Source: Lachnospiraceae bacterium (GTDB lineage Bacteria; Bacillota; Clostridia; Lachnospirales; Lachnospiraceae). From it: DNA of 64,000 nucleotides. The notes beneath the pieces are model-generated. The model was not told the origin of the DNA. It did not search any database and worked only from the letters and a program-made list of their open reading frames with translations. Made by a program: the position numbers and the translations under genes. Of this stretch, positions 50,740 to 58,620 are shown piece by piece; position 1 is the first letter of the stretch, and each line of letters opens with the position of its first letter. The DNA lies in contig JAEELL010000146.1 of assembly GCA_016282745.1 (NCBI GenBank), positions 142,127 through 206,126 of the forward strand, written 5' to 3'.

Positions 50740-53188
50740 ACTTAATATTATCGGTTCGGATAACAATATATTTGATACCGATATGGAGTATATTATCCCT
50801 TTATACCAGCGTGCATACGCATGGGAGGATAAGCAACTGACACAACTTGTTGAAGATATAAATGATGTCGCCGATGATTCGAATTATTATATTGGTGCAT
50901 TAGTTGTATCAAAACAGGGAAACAAATATGAGGTTGTAGATGGACAGCAAAGACTTACATCTTTGTATCTGCTACTTAATTGTTTAGGTTTGGATGTTAA
51001 AAAAACACTTACTTTTGCATGCCGTGAGAGATCTAATTATTCGCTTCGAAATATTAAAGAACTGTTGGGAGATGAACGAGATAAATTTGAGGTGGACAGA
51101 CTTGAATCAGGTATTGTAAGAGGGATACATATTTTAACAGAACTGTTGAACAAAGAAGATTTTGACAGAAATACCTTTATAGAAAAAATGAGAAGGGTTA
51201 TTGTATATAGGATTGAAGTTCCGGAGAATACTGATCTTAATCGTTATTTCGAGATTATGAATACCCGTGGAGAACAGCTAGAGCAGCATGATATATTAAA
51301 GGCAACGCTTATGAGTTATCTTCATAACCAACATGAATCTGCGGTCTTTGCAAAGATTTGGGATGCATGTAGTGATATGAACGGATATGTTCAAATGCAT
51401 TTTGTCAGCAAAAATAATGTTATTAGAAAGAATTTATTTGGTGACGAATGGAATAATATGCCGTCAGGAGAGTGGGACGATTATAAAAAAGGAGTAGAGG
51501 TTGCTGCTGTTGAAGGCGTAGGATATAAAATCTCGGATATAATCGATATAAATTTTAAAGTTGACGATGATGAAGGATATCTTGACGATGAAGCGCGTGT
51601 GAGATTCGAAAGTGTTATAGATTTTCCGTTTTTCTTGTTGCATACCTTAAAAGTTTTAATTGGGTGCAAAAACATTGTTCATGAAAATTCCGGAAAGCAG
51701 ATAATACAAGAACTTCTTGATGATAAAAAGCTTATTGATAGTTTCATAAGAGTAATAGATCATGGAGTGATAGGAGAGCACAAGATAGTGGAAGATAAAG
51801 CACAGTTTGCAAAAGATTTTGCAGTGTGCTTGTTACGTACTAGATTTCTTTTTGATAAGTATATTATTAAGAGAGAGTATGCCAATGAAAATGCTGACGG
51901 CGAGTGGAGTTTAAAAAGTCTTTTTGTATCCGGTCAGCAATCTAAGAAAAAACCTTATTACAGAAATACAAAATTTACAAAATCAGGAGAATGGGCAACA
52001 ACAAATGACTGGAGAACTAAAACTAATATTATGCTTCAATCAGCTTTGCGAGTGTCGTATACTTCGCCAAAGGTTATGCATTGGATTACTCAATTGTTGT
52101 TATGGCTGTCTGTTGATGATTGTATACATACATATGATGAGAGTATTATAAGTTTTGAGAATGTAACAGAAGACATTGCGAAATCTGCTGTGCGAGAGAA
52201 TTTCTTTAATGTATGTAAAGATGGTTCGTTTGCTATGGGTGTCAATACTCCTCATATTGTATTCAACTATTTGGATTTCCTCTTATGGAATTCAGATAGA
52301 AAGAAATATGATGACTTTGTATTTGAATTCAGAAATTCTGTTGAACATTGGTATCCTCAGAATCCCTCAGAGGGAACATTTGAACAGTGGAAGGATGGAG
52401 TGGATCAGTTTGGAAATCTTTGTATTATTCAAAGAAATGTTAATTCTAAGTTTTCGAATATGTCTCCGGAAGCAAAGAAGAGTACTTTTAAAGATATGAT
52501 TTCAAAAGGTAGCCTTAAGTTAAGAATAATGAGTTCATTAACTGAAAGGCAGGCGGATAAGGTTGCTAGTCTTTGTTGGAAAGAGACTGTATATAAAGAA
52601 CATGAGATTGCCATGCTTAATATGTTAATGCAGGCATGTAATGTTGAGACAGTCATTGTATTTTCAGAGGATGAAGGTGAAGAGCAAAATACATATCAAA
52701 TTGAAAAGGATACAGGGTGCAGTTTAAATATTGCTTCTATTATGCTTGAATGGGCAAAAGAAAAGGAGTCTGAAGGAAGAATAAATATAAACACTGATAG
52801 AAGTGGAAAGCGTTATGTAAGATTCACCACTGAAATGACGTCTGAATTGTTACCAGAGGCTGAAGAACCTAAGAGTGGCTGGGGAACAAAAACACATTAT
52901 TATTATGAGATTATAAATGATTGTGAAAAGACGATACACATGCAGTTTGCGCTTAGCGGTAAAAATTTGCCAGATAATCTTAGAGTGGTTTGTGACAGAA
53001 TAAATGATAAGTTTCCGGCAAGAGTGCAACGTGAAAATTGGCAGTGGAGATGTCCGTATTCGACGAATAGAGTAAGGTTAGATCAAAATACAACTAAGTC
53101 AGATGTGATTAGGTATCTTGAAGAATTATTTGCCCTTTTAATGAAATTTGAAAAGGATATGATGGAGGAGTTGAACAGGGAGGAATAA
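50720..53188 (+). CDS. DUF262-DUF1524 nuclease (GmrSD/SspE-like)
   Basis: An 822-residue protein. DUF262: IIPLYQRAYAWEDKQL, GALVVSKQGNKYEVVDGQQRLTSLYLL, RYFEIMNTRGEQLEQHDILKATLMSYL. DUF1524 HNH-like nuclease: SVEHWYPQNP and FGNLCIIQRNVNSKFSNMSP. A further C-terminal domain of about 170 residues (GWGTKTHYYYEIINDCEKTIHMQFAL) is unassigned. This domain pair acts in type IV restriction (GmrSD), BrxU and SspE, where the DUF262 part uses NTP and DUF1524 cuts DNA. Translational coupling to the preceding DUF262 gene is shown by the 20-base overlap. Confidence 0.88.
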   Translation: MSQLVTELNIIGSDNNIFDTDMEYIIPLYQRAYAWEDKQLTQLVEDINDVADDSNYYIGALVVSKQGNKYEVVDGQQRLTSLYLLLNCLGLDVKKTLTFACRERSNYSLRNIKELLGDERDKFEVDRLESGIVRGIHILTELLNKEDFDRNTFIEKMRRVIVYRIEVPENTDLNRYFEIMNTRGEQLEQHDILKATLMSYLHNQHESAVFAKIWDACSDMNGYVQMHFVSKNNVIRKNLFGDEWNNMPSGEWDDYKKGVEVAAVEGVGYKISDIIDINFKVDDDEGYLDDEARVRFESVIDFPFFLLHTLKVLIGCKNIVHENSGKQIIQELLDDKKLIDSFIRVIDHGVIGEHKIVEDKAQFAKDFAVCLLRTRFLFDKYIIKREYANENADGEWSLKSLFVSGQQSKKKPYYRNTKFTKSGEWATTNDWRTKTNIMLQSALRVSYTSPKVMHWITQLLLWLSVDDCIHTYDESIISFENVTEDIAKSAVRENFFNVCKDGSFAMGVNTPHIVFNYLDFLLWNSDRKKYDDFVFEFRNSVEHWYPQNPSEGTFEQWKDGVDQFGNLCIIQRNVNSKFSNMSPEAKKSTFKDMISKGSLKLRIMSSLTERQADKVASLCWKETVYKEHEIAMLNMLMQACNVETVIVFSEDEGEEQNTYQIEKDTGCSLNIASIMLEWAKEKESEGRININTDRSGKRYVRFTTEMTSELLPEAEEPKSGWGTKTHYYYEIINDCEKTIHMQFALSGKNLPDNLRVVCDRINDKFPARVQRENWQWRCPYSTNRVRLDQNTTKSDVIRYLEELFALLMKFEKDMMEELNREE

Positions 53189-53189
53189 T

Positions 53190-54365
53190 ATGCCGGAACA
53201 GCTTTCAAAAAAGGAAATTAATTCACATATACATAAAATTCTCACAGGAGAAATCAAAAAGAATACAATAGATGAATGGAATGATAGATTCCTTGAAAAT
53301 AATCCGCATTTGAATGATAGTATGGCAAAGCAACTGGAACTGGTAAGCAAATATCGTGAGATTACAGATAAAAGATTTGAATTGGAAGATAGAGTTCATA
53401 AACTGTATGCAGTGATGATTAAAGAAGCTCAGCTGGAGGGAGTGTATACATATGATGAGAATCTTCCTCAATTCTATAAGTTGTTACAGATTCAAAAAGA
53501 TTGGATAAATGATATTGAGCAGGCACAGGATATCCTTGTTCATATGAAGAAGTCAAAAGTTAATGATGAAATTGTTGTGCTTGAACGGGAAATTGAAAAT
53601 ACGATATTTAAGAGCTATATTGCAAAACTTGATTTAGAAGAATATGTTCAATCTACTAGAAATAATATATTTTCCGATGAATACAATCAACGACTTAACG
53701 AGCTGGCTCGGGAAGGTATTTTTTTGTATGATATGCCTTTGCCAATATATCCATTGCTTGATGAATCGGTGACAGTTGAAGACATTCTAGATAGCTTCGT
53801 TATGAATAAATACTTAGAAATCAAAAAAATGTTTGGGAATATGTTGGAAGCAGATGAAAGTACGCTCCCGGTAAAATTGCAACGTAAAATTATTGATTTA
53901 AAGTGTGCAATTATTGCTTTGGAGAATGGTGAGCTACGTAGTGCAGCGAGAAATCTTTTTGCGCTACTCGAAGGAGAACATAAGGACTGTGCCAGCCTTT
54001 GGGATAACTATTTTAAGTTGTCAGCAAAAGTAAAAAAAGGGAAGGAACGTTCGCAGGAGATATCGGATATTATTAAGTTAATGAATCATGAGCGCTACGG
54101 TAAAATATGGAATATAATTGATGCAGTTTATAAAAGCATAACGAATAATTCTAAAGATTCATTCATCAATCGTAATGCTATAATGCATGGTGATTATGAC
54201 TCAGATATTATGGATATTACCGGTTATGATGTAATTAAATTATTTACACTGTATTGTAATTTACGGATGATTTCGTGCGGATTAGCAGAGTATACAGATA
54301 TGCTTAAGAACATACTGCAATATGGAACTATATATGTTGCGCAAGACTTGAAAAAGAAAAAATAA
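53190..54365 (+). CDS. HEPN-type protein partnered with the DUF262 genes
   Basis: A 391-residue, mostly helical protein. The N-terminal 150 residues are coiled-coil-like. The C-terminal domain has INRNAIMHGDYDSDIM with R328-N-A-I-M-H333 (Rx4H) and VIKLFTLYCNLR, as in HEPN nucleases of the MAE_28990/AbiJ-like groups, which are known to sit beside DUF262 genes. It begins right after the DUF262-DUF1524 gene. Role as an RNase effector or toxin of this cassette is inference. Confidence 0.65.
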   Translation: MPEQLSKKEINSHIHKILTGEIKKNTIDEWNDRFLENNPHLNDSMAKQLELVSKYREITDKRFELEDRVHKLYAVMIKEAQLEGVYTYDENLPQFYKLLQIQKDWINDIEQAQDILVHMKKSKVNDEIVVLEREIENTIFKSYIAKLDLEEYVQSTRNNIFSDEYNQRLNELAREGIFLYDMPLPIYPLLDESVTVEDILDSFVMNKYLEIKKMFGNMLEADESTLPVKLQRKIIDLKCAIIALENGELRSAARNLFALLEGEHKDCASLWDNYFKLSAKVKKGKERSQEISDIIKLMNHERYGKIWNIIDAVYKSITNNSKDSFINRNAIMHGDYDSDIMDITGYDVIKLFTLYCNLRMISCGLAEYTDMLKNILQYGTIYVAQDLKKKK

Positions 54366-54433
54366 TAATATATATTGAAAGTGCAGATGCCTACGGGATA
54401 CGGCAACGGTCGGAAGACCGGAGGTGACTGCAT

Positions 54434-54655
54434 ATGGATAAAAAAAGAAAAAAGTTTCAGGAAGACGGTTTGATGGTATATAATATCATCAGCAATTCGA
54501 ATCTCACAGATGAGGTGATAGCGGAAAAACTTAACGTGTCGACTCGCTTAGTTTATTATTATAAAACAGGAGAGCGGCGGATAAGTACTTTAAAGCTTTT
54601 AAAGCTTCTGCAAATAACTGAAACAAATATCCAAGAATTAGAGATTCCTTCATAG
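54434..54655 (+). CDS. HTH regulator at the end of the nuclease cassette
   Basis: A 73-residue helix-turn-helix protein: LTDEVIAEKLNVSTRLVYYYKTGERRISTLKLLKLLQI. A small hairpin CGGTC-GGAA-GACCG lies just ahead of its GGAGG site. The terminator overlaps its last codons. The palindrome at 54669 is its likely operator or that of the next gene. Confidence 0.75.
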   Translation: MDKKRKKFQEDGLMVYNIISNSNLTDEVIAEKLNVSTRLVYYYKTGERRISTLKLLKLLQITETNIQELEIPS

Positions 54656-54670
54656 GAATCTCTTTTTTTG
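54640..54670 (+). terminator. Terminator overlapping the HTH gene end
   Basis: AGAGATTCC pairs with GGAATCTCT around a six-base loop and is followed by seven T. It marks the end of the 32.9-54.7 kb defence transcription unit(s). Confidence 0.88.
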
Positions 54671-54685
54671 AACCACAGTGGTTCA
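54669..54685 (+). promoter_or_regulatory. 17-bp perfect palindrome, operator candidate
   Basis: TGAACCACAGTGGTTCA: 8-bp arms around a central A. It lies upstream of the HNH gene and immediately after the HTH gene. Confidence 0.65.
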
Positions 54686-54760
54686 TGGTAATGTACCTCC
54701 GCTAATTGTAGAATTTTAATTAGAAAATATTTTCTTAAATTGCGAAAGGAGGTACTCAAA

Positions 54761-55072
54761 ATGTCAAAGTACAATATTGTCGAAGTATGGAATGCCTACT
54801 TTGGACATAGGGATACAGTTGTTGATTATGCTGGAAGAACTATAAAAAAATCAGCGTGTGGTAATCCAAGAAGTTCATATCATCCGACTATTGATCATAT
54901 ACGTCCATTGTCAAAAGGTGGCTGCGATGTTCCGGAGAATATTATAATTTGCCATCGTGATACCAACAAAGAAAAGGCAGATAAATTTCCACACTGGGAA
55001 ACGAATGGATATCACTTTAAAGCAATACGTCAGAGAGGTTGCAGAACCGGGTATGATATTTTTGAAGATTAG
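54761..55072 (+). CDS. HNH endonuclease
   Basis: A 103-residue protein from ATG 54761 (AAAGGAGG nine bases upstream; the TTG at 54740 lies before that site). HNH motif: TIDHIRPLSKGGCDVPENIIICHRDTNKEKAD with the DH, N and H/N residues in order. No CxxC zinc clusters. HNH proteins of this size are DNA nickases or cleaving enzymes; paired with the HTH gene and micro-ORF it could be a compact restriction or toxin unit. Target unknown. Confidence 0.85.
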   Translation: MSKYNIVEVWNAYFGHRDTVVDYAGRTIKKSACGNPRSSYHPTIDHIRPLSKGGCDVPENIIICHRDTNKEKADKFPHWETNGYHFKAIRQRGCRTGYDIFED

Positions 55073-55093
55073 TTCAAAGGTGGTGAATAACTT

Positions 55094-55267
55094 ATGTGCA
55101 AATTTGATTTAGAAGATGGAGATATGTGTTTTAGAATGTCAGATGATATGCTGATGGATACAGACGGACATATGATGATGGAGATGTCAGGGAATATGGC
55201 TCTTGATATGGATACTGGAGAACTGCATATTATGAGTGGATCAGATGACGACGATGATGATTGGTAA
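55094..55267 (+). CDS. Met- and Asp-rich micro-protein
   Basis: A 57-residue ORF with AAAGGTGGTG upstream, 21 bases after the HNH stop. It has 12 Met, 15 Asp and 3 Glu, but only one Lys and one Arg, and ends with SDDDDDDW. Such a strongly negative small protein resembles DNA mimics or nuclease immunity proteins. That function is a guess from charge and context only. Confidence 0.5.
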   Translation: MCKFDLEDGDMCFRMSDDMLMDTDGHMMMEMSGNMALDMDTGELHIMSGSDDDDDDW

Positions 55268-55307
55268 AATAAAAATATAAAATATGAAAATATGAAAAGT
55301 ACGTAAA

Positions 55308-55343
55308 TAAGGGCTATTCCAATGTAAGTTGGGGTAGCCTTTT
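55308..55343 (+). terminator. Terminator after the HNH/micro-ORF pair
   Basis: GGCTATTCCAA pairs with TTGGGGTAGCC through two G-T wobbles, with a six-base loop and a short T-run. Confidence 0.65.
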
Positions 55344-55346
55344 ACT

Positions 55347-55381
55347 CTGTCCAGATTTTAGGACAGGTGTCTGAGTATAAT
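55347..55381 (+). promoter_or_regulatory. Operator and -10 box for the XRE gene
   Basis: CTGTCC-AGATTTTA-GGACAG (55347-55366) is an inverted repeat ahead of a perfect TATAAT (55376-55381). The -35 is poor, so the palindrome may cover it. The XRE protein at 55457 is the likely ligand. Confidence 0.55.
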
Positions 55382-55456
55382 GGTATGTAGGAGAAGCCCG
55401 AGAATCCCGATGCGGGAAAATCTACCTATTTATATCATTATTTAGGAGGTCTCAGT

Positions 55457-55693
55457 ATGAAAATGAAAAACGATATTGTATTTAAGAGCAAACTTTACGA
55501 AGTGAGAAAAAGTATGAATCTTACGCAAGTGGAACTTGCAGAAAAAGTCGGTGTTGATGTTCAGGTCATTAGCCGTATGGAGCGCAATTCAAAAAATCCG
55601 AACCTTGTTTGTGCAGTCAGGCTAGCAGAATATTTTGGGATTACGGTGGATGAATTGTTTGACGGATTCAAGAATAGTAAAGATTCCGGGTAG
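55457..55693 (+). CDS. XRE-family regulator
   Basis: A 78-residue protein: LYEVRKSMNLTQVELAEKVGVDVQVISRMERNSKNPNLVCAVRLAEYFGITVDELF, a clean Cro/CI HTH. TTTAGGAGG site upstream. It sits between the inverted repeat at 55347 and the LexA-box region, and is probably one of the switches of ICE maintenance versus excision. Confidence 0.85.
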   Translation: MKMKNDIVFKSKLYEVRKSMNLTQVELAEKVGVDVQVISRMERNSKNPNLVCAVRLAEYFGITVDELFDGFKNSKDSG

Positions 55694-55736
55694 ATGAAAA
55701 GTGCTGTATAAAAAATTTTTGAAAATTCATCATTTT

Positions 55737-55795
55737 TGATGTGTACATCCAGAAAAAAATATAGTATATTAATATGCGTAACGAACATATGTTCG
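55737..55795 (+). promoter_or_regulatory. Promoter with a canonical Gram-positive LexA (SOS) box
   Basis: TTGATG (55737-55742), 17 bases, TATAGT (55760-55765), then CGAACATATGTTCG at 55782-55795, which fits the CGAACRNRYGTTYG-type box of Firmicutes LexA. The box lies at about the start site. The leader of about 140 bases to the next ORF has a hairpin near 55858 and no other gene. Expression of what follows is likely induced by DNA damage. Confidence 0.75.
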
Positions 55796-55937
55796 TGCGT
55801 ACGCGATCAGCTGCCAGGGCACAACTCGCAGTGCTACGGAACACTGGCTTTACTTACAAGGAAAAGTTTCCCTGTCTTTGTGAGGACAAAATGTAATTGA
55901 AAGATTTAGTTTTGTATAAGCAGGAGGAATGATTAAT

Positions 55938-56243
55938 TTGAATAATTTAAGAGATGAAGAATTGAGTGGAGAGAGTTTCACCGAACAAACAAATGCTTTC
56001 AAGATAGGCGATACTGCTTACATTATTGAGAGCAATAGGCTGATTAGAGAGACAGAAGTAATTAGAAAGAACGGTAATTTTTACACAGTTAAATTTAAAG
56101 ATACAAATGGAGCAATTACATTAAAGGCTCATAGATTGTATCAATCCCACGAACAAGCTGAGGAACATTTGCCGGAAAGACTTAGGAAAACTAAGAAATT
56201 GGATGTTAAAGGACCTCGTCCTCCACACAGATTTTTATGGTGA
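55938..56243 (+). CDS. small SH3-like protein under the SOS promoter
   Basis: A 101-residue protein. TTG at 55938 is preferred since AGGAGG (55922-55927) lies ten bases before it; an in-frame ATG at 55929 is only one base from that site. FKIGDTAYIIESNRLIRETEVIRKNGNFYTVKFKDTNGAITLKAHRLYQSHEQAEEHL has the strand pattern of a small SH3/KOW-like barrel. No enzymatic residues are evident. Conserved next to XRE genes in ICEs by my recollection; function unknown. Confidence 0.55.
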   Translation: MNNLRDEELSGESFTEQTNAFKIGDTAYIIESNRLIRETEVIRKNGNFYTVKFKDTNGAITLKAHRLYQSHEQAEEHLPERLRKTKKLDVKGPRPPHRFLW

Positions 56244-56257
56244 TGGGGGTGAGTAGA

Positions 56258-56605
56258 ATGACAGAATTAAATTACAACCCATATGAAATTGGGGAAAGAC
56301 TTTCAATCATGAGAGGAAAGAATAAATTGTCGCAGGAAGAAGCTGCAAGTAGAATGGGGATATCCAGAAATGCACTGTCGAAGTATGAGAATGGAATCAA
56401 CAAGATGTCAGCAGAAGTTATTGTTAAGTTCGCAAAAATATATGGAACATCTGTGGATTACCTTTTATCCGGAGTGAACATTGAAGTACACAGGAATATT
56501 GACAATGATATTATGATGATGCTTGAAGGCTACACACCAAAGCAGTTAAAAGCGTTAATGGGAATACTCAAAGGTATTCAAGATATCTGCAATGGAGCAG
56601 CTTAG
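56258..56605 (+). CDS. XRE-family regulator with C-terminal extension
   Basis: A 115-residue protein from ATG 56258 (GGGGGTGAG upstream; the in-frame ATG at 56237 precedes it). HTH: IGERLSIMRGKNKLSQEEAASRMGISRNALSKYENGINKMSAEVIVKFAKIYGTSVDYLLSG, then a helical tail (GYTPKQLKALMGILKGI) that may bind a partner. Typical of phage- and ICE-type repressors, here downstream of the LexA box. Confidence 0.85.
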   Translation: MTELNYNPYEIGERLSIMRGKNKLSQEEAASRMGISRNALSKYENGINKMSAEVIVKFAKIYGTSVDYLLSGVNIEVHRNIDNDIMMMLEGYTPKQLKALMGILKGIQDICNGAA

Positions 56606-56656
56606 ATTATTGGAATGACGTTGAACAGTTAGAATATGGAAAGCGAGGTTAAAGAA

Positions 56657-57175
56657 ATGAATACAGCAAAGATTGTTAAGGATAAAAGAACAGAATATGT
56701 GAAGGAGAACATTAAGGATATTATGAAACAGATGTCGGTTGTAGAAATGAATCCATGCATTTACAATATTGTTTGGCCAGACATTTGTATCAAAGAAAAG
56801 TTTGCAGAAGATGAGGAAAGATTGACAACATGGGAAAGTCCAAACACTCCTGATGATATGTTATCCGTCACGTTTAGAGATAACCCAAAAGATATAATTG
56901 AGGTTAACTTTGGAGCGGAACTTGGTGGCTGGCAGGTATTTGAGGTGTGTTTGGAAATAACAGAAGATGACTTTTGGTTTTCTACTGAAATTAATGCATG
57001 CGGATCTCATCATAGTAGCGATGAAGAGGACATACAGTATTGTATTGATCATCTTAAAGAGAGAAGTGAATTCTATAATAATGTCAGCGATGATATGCAG
57101 ATTTTTTTAGATAAAGAGAATCTAAATACTATTGTTGAGACATGCAGAAAGGCATATAGAGAAATAAATCAGTAA
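56657..57175 (+). CDS. acidic protein of unknown function
   Basis: A 172-residue protein starting MNTAKIVKDKRTEYVKENI (GCGAGG site upstream). Mixed alpha/beta with acidic stretches (EKFAEDEERLTTWESPNTPDDM, DFWFSTEINACGSHHSSDEEDIQ). No recognised domain, no signal. It is followed by a terminator and belongs to the regulator cluster. Confidence 0.55.
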   Translation: MNTAKIVKDKRTEYVKENIKDIMKQMSVVEMNPCIYNIVWPDICIKEKFAEDEERLTTWESPNTPDDMLSVTFRDNPKDIIEVNFGAELGGWQVFEVCLEITEDDFWFSTEINACGSHHSSDEEDIQYCIDHLKERSEFYNNVSDDMQIFLDKENLNTIVETCRKAYREINQ

Positions 57176-57182
57176 TAATTTG

Positions 57183-57229
57183 AAAAGGCAGGCAGAGTTG
57201 AAAATGGATTTCGCTCTGTCTGCTTTTTT
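57183..57229 (+). terminator. Rho-independent terminator
   Basis: GCAGGCAGAG pairs with CTCTGTCTGC with one wobble and a 16-base loop, followed by six T. Confidence 0.85.
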
Positions 57230-57276
57230 GAGAGTGTGATTTGTTGAATTGGTCGCTGATATACTAAGCATATCAG

Positions 57277-57308
57277 ATATAGGTATTCCTTTACAGGAAT
57301 ACCTATAT
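57277..57308 (+). promoter_or_regulatory. Perfect 14-bp inverted repeat in the lipoprotein leader
   Basis: ATATAGGTATTCCT, loop TTAC, AGGAATACCTATAT. It is followed by A-rich rather than T-rich sequence, so it is not a terminator. It lies 44 bases ahead of the lipoprotein start and could be an operator or an mRNA-protecting hairpin. Confidence 0.6.
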
Positions 57309-57351
57309 AAAAACATTGTTTACCTTCTATAGTAAACGGAACGGAGGCCAT

Positions 57352-58131
57352 ATGAAAAATTATTTTAAAATCTATGTGTTAGCAGTTTCATTATTGACAG
57401 CGTTTATGCTTATTGGATGTTCGGAAAGTAAAAATGGTGAAAAAGTGAGCCAAAAGAATGAAGGAACAGTAGCTGAAAAAGTATCTGAAACAACCGCTGA
57501 TAACAATAATGAAGCAACAAAAGAGAACGTTGGCTCTGTTGGAGAAGCTAGTATTGATGATTCAACAGAAAACAGTGATTTTGATGCAGATGCAGTGGCA
57601 AATGGTATAGAAGTAACATCCTATACATATAAAGCGTATAGCCGGTATTATTTAATATTAGTATTAAAAAATACAGTTAATGATTGTGCCTTAAATGTAT
57701 CTGTAGATTTGCTTGACGGTAATGACCAGATTGTTGGAACAGAAGAAGAAGAGGTAGATGCATTTGCGAAAGATACAGAAGTGGCTCTAATCTTTGACTC
57801 AAATCAAAAATTCTCAAAATTTAAATGGGAATTTGAACCAGAAGCATGTGAGTATTATAATCCAGTTGTTCAAAACCTAAAGTGTGACGTAAGTATAGCT
57901 AAAGATAAAGCAATTATCAGTGTGGAAAATACTGGAAATGAGCCGGCAGAATATGTTGAATATACGGCATTGTTTTTTAAAGGAGATAAAATAGTTGATA
58001 CTAATTGGGGATACGTCGGAGGAAGTGATAAAATAGAACCGGGAAAAACGAAAAAAGAAGAAACAAATTGTTATGAAAAATTTGATTCTGTAAAAGTTTA
58101 TTTAGATGGAAGAAGCGAATCTGACTGGTAA
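57352..58131 (+). CDS. Secreted lipoprotein with Ig-like domain
   Basis: A 259-residue protein from ATG 57352 (ACGGAGG upstream). Signal peptide with lipobox LIGC (cysteine about residue 23), a Ser/Glu/Asn-rich linker to about residue 75, then a domain with strands SRYYLILVLKNTVNDCALNVSVDLLDGNDQIVG and ISVENTGNEPAEYVEYTALFFKGDKIVDTNWGY, similar to FxLYD-type folds. Anchored on the outer face of the membrane. Role unknown; possible entry exclusion or envelope function. Confidence 0.75.
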   Translation: MKNYFKIYVLAVSLLTAFMLIGCSESKNGEKVSQKNEGTVAEKVSETTADNNNEATKENVGSVGEASIDDSTENSDFDADAVANGIEVTSYTYKAYSRYYLILVLKNTVNDCALNVSVDLLDGNDQIVGTEEEEVDAFAKDTEVALIFDSNQKFSKFKWEFEPEACEYYNPVVQNLKCDVSIAKDKAIISVENTGNEPAEYVEYTALFFKGDKIVDTNWGYVGGSDKIEPGKTKKEETNCYEKFDSVKVYLDGRSESDW

Positions 58132-58144
58132 ATTGAATACATTT

Positions 58145-58173
58145 GGCACGGTAAGCCTTACCGTGCCTTTTTT
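58145..58173 (+). terminator. Terminator after the lipoprotein gene
   Basis: GGCACGGTAA, loop GCC, TTACCGTGCC, then six T: a perfect stem. Confidence 0.9.
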
Positions 58174-58620
58174 GCGTTATTATTTTCTGTTTATAATTGA
58201 ATATTTAAAATTGTTTACAATAATGTGCAAGATTTGGGAAATTGCACATTATCGTGTATGGAGGTTTGCACTTATAAATCCTAAAATATACGTATAGTCA
58301 TTAAGACGAATCATAAAGATGTTAACACTTATATGAATTTTATGAATGACATATCTTACAGGACATGGAGATGTGTTTTTACCTATTGTAAGGGTGAAGA
58401 AATTTGCTGTGCCGTGATTGCAGTTTTGCATAGCCGGCTTTTCTGATACCGGCGACGACTGGAGGAAAAGAAATATATTGGTTTTATTCAGTTAGACAAT
58501 CTCAAGGATAAGAAATGGTGGTTCGTTTTTATTCCTTCCAATATAAAAGCATCAGTCATCAGACGTGGTGATCTTGTCTTTAGTAAGATAGCAAGATTTG
58601 ATTATATGGAGGTTAACAAT
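58174..58620. other. Intergenic stretch with inverted repeats and an in-frame remnant
   Basis: No complete gene. It holds the inverted repeat AATGTGCAA/TTGCACATT (58222-58250) and GCCGG/CCGGC (58434-58454). From 58459 an open frame without ATG (LEEKKYIGFIQLDNLKDKK..., about 54 codons) runs in frame into the XRE gene at 58621. It could be a decayed N-terminal domain, or a CTG-initiated extension (GACTGGAGGAAAAG). Confidence 0.5.
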
